From Gymnopus androsaceus JB14 (lineage: Eukaryota > Basidiomycota > Agaricomycetes > Agaricales > Omphalotaceae), in NCBI GenBank assembly GCA_009733575.1, contig ML769544.1, positions 94,661-158,660 on the forward strand: a DNA stretch of 64,000 nt, written 5' to 3'. Made by a program: the position numbers and the translations under genes. The notes beneath the pieces were generated by a model, which saw only the letters and a list, made by a program, of their open reading frames with translations, had not been told where the DNA came from and made no database searches. This document shows positions 1-11,792 of the stretch, one piece after another. How positions within the stretch are numbered: the first letter of the stretch is position 1; every line of letters starts with the position of its first letter.

Positions 1-60
1 TGGGTCACCATCAGCGTCAGCGTCAGCATCCGGGTCGGCGTCTGCGTCTGCGTCTGCATC
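1..60. repeat. Hexanucleotide microsatellite (Asp-Ala coding)
   Basis: Imperfect GTCTGC/GTCAGC-type hexamers run to about base 60. Read on the minus strand they encode the Asp-Ala repeat near the visible end of the finger protein, so length variation here would keep the reading frame. Confidence 0.8.
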
Positions 61-1513
61 CAGCTGATCTTCACCATTGCCAATCTTCTCCTTGCTCTCT
101 CTCGATTCAATCTTGATGTTTGAACCGCCATCTGTTGTCCTGCGGTGTCGGCCAAGACTTTCCCTACCTCCAGATGGAGATATGTTTCTGCGTGAAAGGG
201 AATGGACGTAAGGGTTGTGTGAGTACTGAGTAGAACGGTAAGGAGCCGTTGATGGAGGTGAGAGGTGGCGATGAGTAGGATTACGCCCAGACATCAAATG
301 GGAGCTAAAGGGAGGCACGCTGCGCCGAATAATATGGAGGGGTGGAGAGCCTTCAAGTCCGCTCATTATAGCTGCACCACCGGCACGTTTGGCACAATCC
401 ACACGATGGCTAAGCCACTTCTGTACGGCCTCTAGGTGATCCTCTGGGTTGATAGCGATCCACTGATCACAGACAGCACAGAGAACGCGTTCAGCGTCGA
501 ATTTGCGCACGTCGGGGTCTTTAGAGAACAATGAATTACGTTCGTCGAGAGCATATGTGTTCTTGTTGGAACTAAGGCCAAGTCGGTCAGTATGGGAAAG
601 AAATCGTTCAGGCGTAACTTACATCTTTTTACTCAGACAGCTTTTGCGGTGAGCATCCCATGGAATACTGCAATATGTCGAATTGGGCCTTAGCCGGATC
701 CACTTATTGCAGCTGCCACAAAGTACACGATAGGCCTCGAAATCCGCCACATATGGGTCTGAACGGAGATAGGCAATGCGCTCTTCCTCGGTACGCTTCG
801 CTCGTCGACGCTTGGTTGGGGGGTGCGGGTTGGCCATAAGGACAGGAAATATATCGTTAGAGTCCGGATGAGAAGAAGAATAGAGGTTGATATTCGGTGA
901 CATGAGATGACGAGGGTGATTCTGAGGGAAGCGAGCCGGTGGTGATCCATTTCCGTTTGACAAGTGCCTAGCACTGCGACGGACACCATTAGCAGAAACC
1001 CCGAGGGATGGTGATATACTGCTTACCAGGCCTCCCGATGCTGGTTCCAAAGCTTGAGGGAGAATTCGCCAGTCGCTTCATCTCGAAACGATATTTTCTT
1101 CTTACAGGTTTGGCACGACACAGCACCAGCATCATACTCACCATCACTTTGAGGATGTACTGGTGTAGGCGGCGTGTGAGATCCACGTGGTTCGTCTCGA
1201 AATTCGTCTTGCTCTTGAGCGTCGCCTTCAGTAGAATTAATTTCCTCCTCGACGACGACCACAGCTGTAGTAGCAGGGCTATTCTCATCATCGCCAGGTG
1301 GCGTCTTCCGCTTCAGAGAATTTCTGGAAAGAACAGATTAGCTTGGAGAATGGCAAAAGTTGCAAGGACGACTTGCATCAATGGGGAAGACAGACTGGAC
1401 GTTGGTTGCTCTTCGAGCTTGACTTGAGCCGTTGAGGTCGGGGATTTATTGTCTCTGTGAAAACATAAGAAGCAAGCAAAGGTCGACTCAGAGGATCGTA
1501 CTCACTGTCCCAT
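1..1513 (-). CDS. Triple CCHC-finger protein, 5 exons, 3' end off the left edge
   Basis: Five exons on the minus strand read in one frame: 1513-1506, 1454-1377, 1323-1027, 973-623 and 571 to beyond 1. The start is the ATG at 1513 (sense context CCAACATGG). Intron 2 has a GC-AG donor (GCAAGT); the others are GT-AG, with branch-like CTAAT visible in two. The protein has three copies of C-x2-C-(16-20)-W-x2-H-x3-C: CQTC...LWNQHREAC, CGSC...WDAHRKSC and CAVC...WLSHRVDC. They are separated by Ser/Pro-rich and basic linkers (PTKRRRAKRTEEER precedes repeat 2). The visible C-terminal part ends in an Asp-Ala repeat. The spacing suggests zinc binding, but I do not recognise a named family, and a nuclear or nucleic-acid role would be inference only. 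The repeats resemble one another, which supports coding and the splice model. Confidence 0.75.
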
Positions 1514-4050
1514 GTTGGCGGGCAAGTGGGGGAGTGGGGAGATGAGAGTTTGGAAAGGTTTGAATATAAAAGGAACATCCTCAGATTGGAGTAGGATCTG
1601 AACGGAATCATTTGATGTGTTTGTTGTGTCGCGATACCATACAGTGGCGTAATGGAGAAGAAAGAGTTTTTCATCCAAAGTAGAAGGTATTTTTTCCCGT
1701 GATGTGAATTTTGGTTAGGAATATACTTTTCCGACGACCCGAATAAGGGCCAAAACAAGCGACCTAGTACATGCTTTGGTTCGTTTCCATCCTGCGCATC
1801 GCCAGCAGCATTAATATTCATAGTTCCTCCGCAAATAGCGCAAACGATCGTATATGGCAGGAGCTTAAAAGGTAATAGAACTGAGCTCAAAACCCTAGGA
1901 TTCCGTGCTCTGACTCTCCTGCTATATCCGGCTTTGACTCTTTCGCTTCCCTGCTTTTTCTCAGTTAAATGACACAGCTATTATATAAAAACCTACCAAA
2001 ACAAAAAAAACTTGAACCGGTACTACATACGGATCTTCCCACAAGTCAAAACTAGGTCTTGTCCCGGCCTTTTTTCATCGTCGTCAGGTATCAATCGCGA
2101 CGGAGGTAGAACGACCCGACCTGAAGTGTTTTAGGAAAACATAACTTAAAAACTGTGGAGTATATGCGGTTTTTTGGGGGCTTTGCATGACTCTACTACA
2201 GCGTAGATCCTGCACATGAGTGAATCATTCGAAGCTGGCTGCACGAGAACGTGTCATATTTTGAGTTGAATCTGATTTCTCGTCGAGATCATGGGAAGAA
2301 AATGAAATGGAAAGAACACAAAATGTGGGAAATAAATACGGCTCGTTCGGACATCAAAACTTGTAGAGTACTCTTCGTTGACTCACCGACTACGAGCTGA
2401 ATCGAACGACTCATGCACAGCTCGATGTTAGCTCCGAGGATGGACCCATCGTGCCTATTTTGCTATTTTTGTGACGTAGAATATTTTTTAATTGTCCGTA
2501 CGATTAGAAGGGGTCTGATCTGTTCTACTGCCCATCTACTAGGCTGCAACGAATTGCATTTCTATAAGATGCCAACTAAAACATACATTTCCGGGCCACT
2601 ATAGCGGTACTCCTTCAAATAAGCTCACTTGTCGAGCGAACAGCATCCCTCCAAGCCGTGTAATAAGTAAGTATGTCAAGCGGCGAATTGAAATAACACA
2701 CACACACACACACACATACTCTAAATTCTCCACCCTAGTCATCTGTGGCGGCGACAAATTAAAAGGAAAAAAAAACCGATAAAGCATACATACGTAGCCA
2801 AAATTTTCAGCGCTTCGTCGACCTCGGAGAACAGAACCCGATTTCCGACGCCTTTGATTTCAGAATCACTGCTTCCAGCAAACACACAGAGTATGTACCG
2901 TTCGTTTGGGCTCCGAGTATCGGGATTCCGGACCTAGCGACTTGGAGGAAAGCAGAGCAGAGACCCAAGAATCGTAGCTTGTTCACCAGAAATGAAGCTA
3001 CGCAATTTCGGTTTATAGTAAAAAAAATGTTTAAAAACGACAGCGGGACATAAGACGCACACTAGTCTTATCGCAAAGACTTAATTCGAGAGCCAAAAAA
3101 TTCTACACTAGTAGAGCTAACCTGGCGTTCTCCTGTCAGAAACAAAATCGTACCACTGTAAACATGAAATCGGAGCTTCTACTCCGCTGGGTGGTTCCTT
3201 AATGATTTCTCCTCGGAAAGCACTTCCCTCCGAAAGTCTGGGTCATTAACCGCTGGCGGTGAGTCGGGACTCGGAAAGCTAGACTGGGTAGCCTCCCAAC
3301 GAGTCTATTCTACTTCAATATCAGTCAATCATTGGCAATGGCAAATCTCGTTCGACTTAACACTTTACAGACGTGTGTCTTTAATCATTCGACATGATCC
3401 TGCGGACAGCCATACCACAGGATGTTCGCCTCGATTACATCCTGATAATCAAGAAGCTTCCAGTCTCGTAATACTTGCGAATGACGAGACGCGAAAACGA
3501 CTGGAGGATGTATAAGTTCTTGAGGGCGGCGAAAGACAAAGACTGTCCAATCAAAGAATAATTAGAGCAAGTCTACATAAGCTAAAGAAGTCAAAATAGC
3601 CAAAAGCGGTAGTACTTACGGTTGTTTACATACGACAGCATGAGCCTCTGACAAGCGGATCAGTCTTTTTAATTATGGAGATAACGATTGAACATCGCGG
3701 ATATGTGCATACCTGTCCTTGTGGTATGCCACGATTTGGTCTAGGATTCCTTGGGATTTCGTTTCATCCTGCAGCAGCTGATAACGCGAAGAAAAAGAAG
3801 AACGTTCAAACTAAACGAGGTCTGCTTGAACAGGTACTCCAGCGGTACTCTGCACTGGATATTAAATTTTCAATTTCAATATCTATTCATTTCCTTGAGG
3901 AAGTAACTAGTGACTAGTGAAGCCTTGCCTTTTACTTGCCTTGCTTCATCAGAATATGCCAGCGCGTGTGCAATGCGCCAAGGATTCGAGGTTGTGCGCG
4001 CACAGCGACAGCGAAAAGATGCGACACGAGACCAAAAAGGAGAAAGAGGT
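1514..4050. other. Stretch without a supported gene
   Basis: Short open frames occur on both strands (for example 3675-3917 plus and 1514-1890 minus), but none has convincing domains, repeats or splice continuity. I see AT-rich intergenic sequence and one AC microsatellite. Confidence 0.5.
2696..2717. repeat. (AC)n microsatellite
   Basis: About eleven AC units in otherwise non-coding DNA. Confidence 0.9.
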
Positions 4051-4960
4051 GCCATCTCAGTCATAGGACACGATGTTGATGCTCGTGGGCAGATCGTTCG
4101 AAGAACATGGTGCCTGCTGGTAACAACAGCGCTTGAACTCGATAGAGAAATGCGTACTTTTTGCGCGAGAGACTTTCCTGTGATTGACGCATGTAACACA
4201 GCTCTTACATAGCTGACACGATTGAGGTCGGCGTACAAGTTGGTCATGTTGTCCGCGAAAAGCTGATCATTAATGTAACCTCGTTTTGGCGTTCACTTGA
4301 GATCCTAGATCCTACGAATGTCATCATCCGCAAGTTCCATAAAACGTTGGGTTTCGCCAAGAGAGAGACGATAACGACGAAGTGTAATGAAAATGAATAC
4401 CTTCCAAGTTGGAGTGAGAGCATGCGTTCACTACTACGTGGAGCGCATAGAAAAGTATTATCTGAAAAGATGCCACTGACCGTACACCGACAACGTATAA
4501 TTCCTTCTTGAAACTTGTCGATGTGATCCTTTCTGCGGAATGTAGGCGGACAGAATACATACAAGGGGTTTTCCCCTTTTTTGGAATGTACGAGTTCCGA
4601 GCGTCTGACAGAACGTTTCTTCGATAAGTACAAGAGGACAACTTACTCATAGTAGTACTCATATTAGTTACGCAGTCTAACATGCGATACCCATCACGAT
4701 CCTCTCCAAATCCAGGACGGGATCGTGTATCTGCAACCTCAAATGACACCCGAGTAGCCACACGAAACTCTCGGTTCTCATCCTCGTCGTTAGCTGACTA
4801 GAGCAGAATAAAATTAATCGTGAGCTTTTATTCAGCTCCTATTACTTTCCTCGCGTGTTCTTGCGAATATCTGGGAACCCAAGTACAGCAGAAGAAGCAT
4901 GGACCTTTTCCGAACTAGTACCTTGATGAAGACTAGATTCTTCTCTGATTATCAGAGCAT
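4050..4960 (-). pseudogene. Possible multi-exon gene or remnant, unrecognised
   Basis: Several minus-strand segments look coding but do not join cleanly. One follows a good acceptor (TCTGCTCTAG, near 4800) and reads SANDEDENREFRVATRVSFE, with an acidic start and then DTRSRPGFGEDRDGYRMLD. It runs into an ATGA|GTAAGT donor near 4648. Further downstream come a segment ending RFMELADDDIRRI-stop (about 4310) and one reading DQLFADNMTNLYADLNRVSY (about 4200-4260), but in different frames. The inter-segment introns I could propose are too short or leave stops. It may be a decayed gene or several unrelated short frames. I do not recognise the family. Confidence 0.25.
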
Positions 4961-5658
4961 GCATGGTTCATCTGTAGCATTGAGGCAAAGGAAAAGGAAA
5001 CTGAAAGTATACAAAGATATGAATCCGACGCACTGATTGGAGTTGATTGGTGTTCTGTTTCCTTCATGCTTTCCGGTCGTGAAAGCACCGGAGCACGCTA
5101 AAATTTCCAAAGTAGACAATGAGCCCATTCGGTCGTTACTGCAGGAATTTGGAAGCCCCTTATCGAACGATCCATCTTCTTTGGATAGCCTACTGAATAA
5201 TCATCGAAGGAGAGTTTGTGTCAGAGCTTAGCTAGGCTTAGTTTTGGAGCAGATGGTATCCACACTTTGTGCTCGAGTCGAGTTCGCTGTTGCCACAATT
5301 CGATTCTGCTCAAAGTGAAAAACTGCAGGCAATAATAGGAAGGAAAACTTTACGAACTTCTGGGAAAAAGGCACAATGCCTTCGCGCAGCTCCAAAGGAG
5401 CTTGAAGGTTCCTGACAAGTCGACTCTGAATCGGTCCGACAGAAATGAGGCTTAGTACTCGGACAACCTTCTTTGTTCATGCTTGCTGGACGTAGAAGGT
5501 TCTGAGAGGGCAAAAAAGAGGAGCTGAAAGGATAGATTAAGCTTCAAAGCATCGTCAGAAGTTCATGATCAGCCAGCGCTAAAGACGCACTAAGATATTA
5601 AACGCCCCATGGCGCCAGAGTCAAGTGACTGCAGCCTCCGATTTCTTGATAAGCATTC
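4961..5658. other. Stretch without a supported gene
   Basis: Presumed upstream region of the F-box gene. Short frames only (5037-5231 plus, 5310-5513 minus), without recognisable motifs. Confidence 0.4.
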
Positions 5659-7581
5659 ATGATTTCATCCCCAACCGTGAAGAAGGAAGTAGAAGACCCG
5701 CAGAATGAACCTGAAGAACTTAGGAGGTTTAGGGAGGAGTGGAAGCTAGAAGTCAAACGGCGAAAGGCAGTTGCTAACCAGGAAAACAGTACTAATCCCG
5801 GCCCAAGTGACGATGCTACCAGTAGTATCAGTTCTGGCTCGGAATCGAAAACTATCGACTCTTTCTCCATAAATTCATTCTTCCAAACCTCTGGCGAACA
5901 TAGCTCAGCTTCCTCTGCCATCTCTGCACCTTCCAACGGCGTACCTCCTAGTCCTGCTCCTTTCCATGTTACTACGGCCCCTTCCCTCTCCCAGGGCTCG
6001 AGCTCCGCTGTAGCGACCTATCGCCAGGCGGTTATCCATGAACAGCGAGGAGAGCTAGATGAGGCTCTGTACCTCTACCGCTCTGCCTTCCGTAGAGATC
6101 CTCGTGTTCACGAACACTATGATAGGGAAGAAACGCTCGGGGCTATCATGGCCCAACAAATCGCCTCTATATCATCTCCAAACAAGGCTGAAACCTTTGA
6201 TACACCCCCGCAGCCCAAAGTCGTTCTTGCCGGAGATGGATTTACACTGGATGATCTCTCTAAACAAATGGAGAAAACCCTTGCAGTGCAGGAGATAAAG
6301 GATGCTGCTCAGGCGCCTCGGATCCGGACAGACACCCACGGCGTCGTAGCTTCGAGGAGTTTAGAGGTACTCTTGCTCAATTTCCCTCAGGAGCTGGTAT
6401 TCGAACCTGAAGACGAAGAAGAGCCTATTCCTTTGAATATTCTTCCCGACGAAATGATCGTGAATATTCTAAAGTATCTTGACTCAAATTCTCTGGAAAG
6501 GTTCGGCTCGGTTAACCGGAAAGCGCGAGTAGTGAGCTTAGATACTTCTATATGGAGGTAGGTTAATGTTTCTGTTTTCTGTTCCCCTCTCACGTATGTA
6601 TGTGGTCCGATTGTTCAAGTTGTCTGATTGCAGGAAATTGGTCAACGAAACGTATAAGCCGCCACAAATACCGCTTCTCCCGGATGGCGAAAGTTCTTTG
6701 GAATACCTTTCTCAGCAATACCTTAACGACTACAGAAGGTTGTACATTGAGCATCCACGAATTCGGATGGATGGTGTGTATATTGCGGTGTGTCATTACA
6801 TGTAAGCTGAACTGTTACTACTTGGATAGTATTAATTATCTCTTTTCTAGTCGCCCTGGCCTCAGCGAAAACTCCTGGGTTAACGTGAGTTGCACTGAGT
6901 GAACGCAACATACGGGGTGCTGAGAGTCTCTTCATTGACATTAGGTGACCCATTTGATCACGTATCACCGATATCTGTACGTTTGCTTCGTGTGCTTGTT
7001 ATGGGTCTCTGAACTGAACCCGTTAAACAGACGCTTCTTCCCCAACGGCCAAGTCATATCACTCTTGACTAACGAAGAGCAATCTCCGGCACAGGTCATA
7101 CCATTACTTAAACCAACGTTACGAGGATTAAAGGTACGCGAACATCCACGGCCATCCTCTCGTTTCTCAAAAGACTATTTTATCTGGTTTGGTGCTTTTG
7201 AAGGGTCTATTTTTCGGTAACTGGCACCTTAGCGGCAACACTGTTTACCTGTCGAACTTGATCGACGCGTCTTCCCATGCTCTTAGCTCTGTCGATTTCT
7301 CTTCCTCTGCAGCGGTAGCTGCTTTGATCAGAGGTCCAGATGCTACCACGAATGTTCATGGTCATCATACTCATGCCCGTCATTCATCCGACGCATTACC
7401 TACAATCCGATACGTATTCAAGATGAGTTTGGCCCTGCTTTCGCGTCCTCTGGGACGGTGGAACAAAATGGATATCGTCACGTACGATTCAGTCAGCTTG
7501 GAGAGCGGTGAAACGAATTCAGTTGGGTTGAAGCACGAGAGACCATTTTGGTTCTCAAAGGTCAGGTCATACGTGGTTTGA
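5659..7581 (+). CDS. F-box protein, FBXO9/Hrt3/Pof7 type
   Basis: Likely the substrate-recognition subunit of an SCF ubiquitin ligase. Six exons fit one frame: 5659-6557, 6634-6801, 6851-6884, 6945-6976, 7031-7133 and 7204-7581, all with GT-AG introns. Order: an acidic N-terminus; a charged segment (EELRRFREEWKLEVKRRKAV); a TPR-like helical region near residues 120-155 (AVIHEQRGELDEALYLYRSA); the F-box near 265-300 (LPDEMIVNILKYLDSNSLER); then the conserved FBXO9-type C-terminal domain. That domain shows RIRMDGVYIAVCHYIRPG, THLITYHRYLRFFPNG, GNWHLSGNTV and the ending LKHERPFWFSKVRSY. Splice joins inside the conserved motifs restore the family sequence, which makes the model strong. The start is the first ATG of the open exon. 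The last part of the gene is duplicated as a broken fragment at 33241-33535. Confidence 0.9.
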
Positions 7582-7838
7582 GGTGAGATAATGTGTACAT
7601 TTAGATATTAAATTAGAGAGCTTGTTTAACGCGTATGCGGATTATGGATCTTCTTTGTCTTTCAATGTTCAGCTACTTATCTTATCTTATCTCCAGCTTT
7701 TTCGGCGCGGGCCTAGACATCAGGCTCAGACTTCACAGCCGCACGCCGAACACGGTCCAAACACGCCTGGATACCGCGTTGTCAACTTGTCCTTGTTCTC
7801 GGCAGGCCTCATGCGGTCCAAGTGTCGCGCCTCGCGGA

Positions 7839-7845
7839 TATAAAA
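7839..7845 (+). promoter_or_regulatory. Candidate TATA box
   Basis: TATAAAA lies about 60 bases before the ATG at 7904 and has no counterpart in block B. It is a position-based guess. Confidence 0.4.
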
Positions 7846-7903
7846 AAGCTCTAGCTCTCTAATCGATTCATTTCCACTTATTTTTTTCTCAGAAAACGAC
7901 TCC

Positions 7904-9674
7904 ATGACGAAACTTGTCAAGCCTCATCCCAACCTCCATCCTCCTTCGCTCAATTCTGATTCCAGTAATGGACCCGTCACATTCCCTTCCTCTAATTCCG
8001 ATTCCAATTCCAACTCCAACCACTCTTCCGATGAACACGAACGCGACCGCAGCTCTGAAAAAGAGCACAAGAGGCCTCTGGGTCTTTTCAAAACAGTAAA
8101 ACGAGCCGGCTCGAATTTGCGGTTACGGAGTATTTCTACTTTTACCCGATCCCATAGAAGAACGTCGTCGACGGGCGACTCTTCTCGGTCGTATTCGCAT
8201 TCCTCTCATTCCTTAGAATCATCTGAATCCTCAGATCGAGAATCCTCGAATCCCACTCATCCACAACTAGTCCTGCACCCTTTTCCTGCCCACCCCGACC
8301 CTCCAACTTCGACAAAAGACCTGGAACCCCGGCACCGTCATATTTCCCTCCCATCTTTCAGTCGATTCCGACTTTCACGCGCAGGTTCTTCTTCCTCTGC
8401 CCGTGGTGGGAGTAGCTCTCTTGCTAACACCATCTCGACGACGGATCCGAAAGGTCATTCAGGCTTGGTACCTATACCTAGTCGGGTGAACTTGCCTTCA
8501 CCTACGACGAGCTTGGAGATGGAGAGGGACTCGGGCAATTCGATTCGCGGCACATACCATTCACATCCACCTTCTCGTTCGCCTTCCATGATATCCTCTG
8601 ATTCCGAATCGGTTGGGCTGTCACTGGCAACACCCGAGATTGTTGTGGATTCACTCCCTACGCCTCCATCTCCTCCTGGTCTTGTTCTTAGTCTATCCAG
8701 ACCCAATGAGTCCAGTTCCGGAGCAGGAGCAGGAGCCTGAGCCAAATGGTATTGCTACTGCTGCCGATGAGCTTTCATTCAAGGAGATAAATCTCCCTCC
8801 CACACTATCAGCTCGAGCTCGAGAAACTCCTCTTCCTCCTCTTCCTTTGATACATGAAACCGTCGATACGTTCGCGTCCGAGCCGGAATCAAGGGGCGAG
8901 GATCAGAGCGAGGAATCGAATGAACCATCTCCTAGTTGCATTCACAGTCGACCTGCCGAGTCCTCTAGTTCGGGTTCGCTACCTGAGATCATTGTCGAAT
9001 CGCCTGAACAGGAGCAGGAGGATGTTATCATTTCGGTACCTCCCACGCATCCTAGCACGGTGCAAGAAGCAGCTTGTGCTGATGAGCTTCCTGTTGGCGT
9101 CCACGAGGATGTTTCATCCGTACTCGACACCTCTTTGCGCTTCCCTCCCAGTCCCAGTCGCAGGTCAGGTGCAGGAGGTACTTAGTGCTGATGAGCCCAG
9201 CGTCCAAGTAATCCATACTACTCCGGCTCCTCCCTCCTTTCTCCAGTTTCGGTCCTCTCGCCTCCCAGTGTCTCTACATCCTTGGTTCAAGCTCCTCCTT
9301 CGACCCTAGATTCCATCGATAGTGGTTCCGAGGATAGCGAAGAAGAGGACGACTCGGTTGATTCAGACTCGGATTCAGACTCGCTTCGAAGGGACGTTTC
9401 ATCTCGAGTGTCTTCATTCGTGTTCCCGTGGGGAGTGTACGAAAGCCTGTTGGCTTTTATCTTATATGGTGGCTGCAGCTGGGTAGGACGTTGTTTTGAT
9501 TTAGAAAAGCTTTTCTGTGGTGACGGTCATTCGGAATCGGATGTTATCTTATTCCTGTTGATGTTGGGCATCCGAACAAGGATGCTGTTTAATAGTACCA
9601 ATTTCGGCTCCAGTTGTTTACCGCTCAAATACCGTTTCAATTTGGCGTTGAAGGACAGGTGGAGTTCACGCTAG
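7904..9674 (+). pseudogene. Serine-rich gene 1, block A copy, frameshifted
   Basis: Coding-like sequence starts at ATG 7904 (MTKLVKPHPNLHPPSLNSD) with a Ser/Asn/Asp-rich region and a basic stretch (GLFKTVKRAGSNLRLRSIS) resembling the N-terminus of the next gene. The frame breaks near 8700, at a GAGCAG repeat: the upstream frame ends SGAGAGA-stop, while the reading PEQEQEPEPNGI continues one base out. It breaks again near 9180, then continues from about 9282 with TLDSIDSGSEDSEEEDDSVD and a hydrophobic WGVYESLLAFILYGG to the stop at 9674. The block B copy supports the joined reading across the first break. No known domain is recognised. Confidence 0.55.
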
Positions 9675-9727
9675 CTATCTAACACATACGTAAATTTCAA
9701 CCCTCATTCTGTACGTCCATGTACTTG

Positions 9728-9734
9728 TATAAAA
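9728..9734 (+). promoter_or_regulatory. TATA box conserved between the two blocks
   Basis: TATAAAA followed by CCGTGCTCTGATCAA is kept at 35069 in block B, in both cases about 70 bases before the ATG of serine-rich gene 2. Conservation and spacing support a core promoter. Confidence 0.55.
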
Positions 9735-9807
9735 CCGTGCTCTGATCAAATTAAACCATTCATCTTTCCGTCCCTCATTGTAGCTAATACTCTGGAAGCT
9801 TCGCCGT

Positions 9808-11792
9808 ATGTCCCCGAAATCGCTTTCAACTGGCAAACCACAGACCCCGCAACACGAGGCTGTTGAGTTTCCATCTTCCTCGTCTTCTTTCTCTCCCGAT
9901 GCTCCATCCACTGGTGGCAGTTTGGGCCGTCGTTCCAGCTTGTTCAAATCCACACTGAAACGACCGAGTTTGAAAAGCCTGCGCAGGAGCATTTCTACGT
10001 CTTTACACTTGAATTCGGACTCCGAGCCTACAGCTGCCTCCGAGTCCGAGTCTACTGTTCGTGATCATAGCGGGTTGGAATCTCCAAATCCGAATCCAGA
10101 ATCCAAATCCAAACCACCGCCGTCATCATTTGCTTTCATTACCATCCTTTCATCGCCATGATAAACATCGATCTTTCTCCCAGCTTGGAATTGGTACCGA
10201 CTCTACTCCGCGTTCGACGAGTTCAGCAGGCTCGGGTTCAGATCTAGAATTCGATCCTGATCATGATACTATCGATACACCTATGGTGCATTCATTCGTT
10301 GTTCTTGGACGACGGAATAGAACACAGAGCGAGAATAGTGTGGCGCAGGGATCCAAAACCAGTGCCTACTCTGCTGATCATTCAACGAGTCCAGCAGGCT
10401 CAGGCTCAGATCTAGAATTCGGATTAGATCCTAAACCTGATACCGAAGCGCCTGCGGTGCATTCCTTCGTAGTTCTTGGACGAAAAAGTGGGATGCTAGA
10501 GCGAAGACGTGAATAGTGTGGTGCAGGGATCCAAAGAGGATACAGATGCTTTATCGCGGTATATTCTTACTCCTGCAAAAGGAAGATCTAAAGGTCCAAC
10601 GTCGGCGTGAACTCGAGTTGGACTTGCCACTGGATTTGCGTTCTCCGATCTCCATCTTCATGCCCAAGTTCTTCGCCAGCGCTATCGATTCCTTCCGCCT
10701 CTTCCTCTTCCTGCTATCGATAACATTGAAATCGTTGAAATTGGAATCACGAGAAGTTTTCCGTCACCAAGTCGCGTCGATGGATCAGTACCGGTACAAG
10801 CAATCGTGGTGTTGGAGGAGGATGTGCAGCTTCCACTGCAGACGTCCAAATTCGATGCTCCAGATGCTACTTTACAGCTACGACAGCGGGTGCATCTGCG
10901 GTCGACTCAGTTTGCAGAGCCAGCCTCTCCCTCCTCATCCTCCGCAGACAACGATGTCGATGTCGTGGTCCATGGAGTTCCGTCCGTGTCATATCGTGAA
11001 CTTGCCACCGCCGCTGAGGACGTTGTCATTTCGGGGGCTATCGATGACACGCGGAAAGCAATGCGGAGTCCCTGTCTTCCGCCGCCTCCTACTAGTGGTG
11101 ATATTGATACTGCCATTGCGAGTAGGCTGGTTCCGAATAGTGCCAACATTGATACTATTATCTCTGTACAACTCGACGATGTCCCTTCTTTCTCCAGAGA
11201 TGGCTCTGAGCTAGATGATCCGCACCGGTGTCCCGAGCATTCAGTGCATGTGCAATCCTGTTTCTACTGTTCGGACTCCTACCCCCAGCACTCCTCATCT
11301 CCGCTCATGTATCAGAGCTAGCTACATCAACATCGACATTGACGCAGCCAGAGGGCCTTCACGATCTTCAAACCCAGAGCTCGATAGTAGCCAGCACGGG
11401 GACCAACCCCCACCCGGATCCAGACGATATCATAACTCCTCATCTCCTAAACGAACTTGTCCTACCCATATTAAACGGAAGTCGCCCTCTTTCGTTTTAC
11501 TTTGGCTTCCGTGATAGCGATAGCGATAGCACTAGCACTAGCACTCGGGCTGATAGATCCCACCCTACACTCGGTCCACCGTACGCATAATTGTCACTCG
11601 GAACATGGAAGGAAGAGGTCAAATCATCGCACCACTGCTAAAAGTACTAGTTTCATCCAAGAATTCACCTGGCTATTATGGGTGAGTGTGCGACGGAGAG
11701 TTTCGCTTCATTTAACGTGGTGGTTGTCAAGTACGATGTGGATTGCATTGAGAGGACTTAGGTTTTTTTCTTCTTCAAGTTCAAGGACTTGA
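9808..11792 (+). pseudogene. Serine-rich gene 2, block A copy, multiple frameshifts
   Basis: Aligns along its length with the intact 644-codon frame at 35146-37080. The first frame (from 9808) ends at 10161 because of an indel near 10085-10105; reading then continues in the 10061-10516 frame (SSAGSGSDLEFDPDHDTID). A single extra base near 10505 (GATGCTAGAGCGAAGACGTG against GATGCAAAGCGAGGATGTG in block B) shifts it again. Further shifts follow before the C-terminal hydrophobic segment (SLHLTWWLSSTMWIALRGLR) ending at 11792. The product would be truncated at about 117 residues. Confidence 0.8.

Noticed and set aside
3675..4212. Plus-strand frames at 3675-3917 and 3910-4212 as genes
   Set aside because: No domain, no splice support, and the opposite strand shows stronger, though still weak, coding signs.
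7904..8740. Treating 7904-8740 as a complete 278-codon gene
   Set aside because: The family reading continues one base out of frame through the GAGCAG repeat, and the block B copy supports continuity, so this is a truncated frame.
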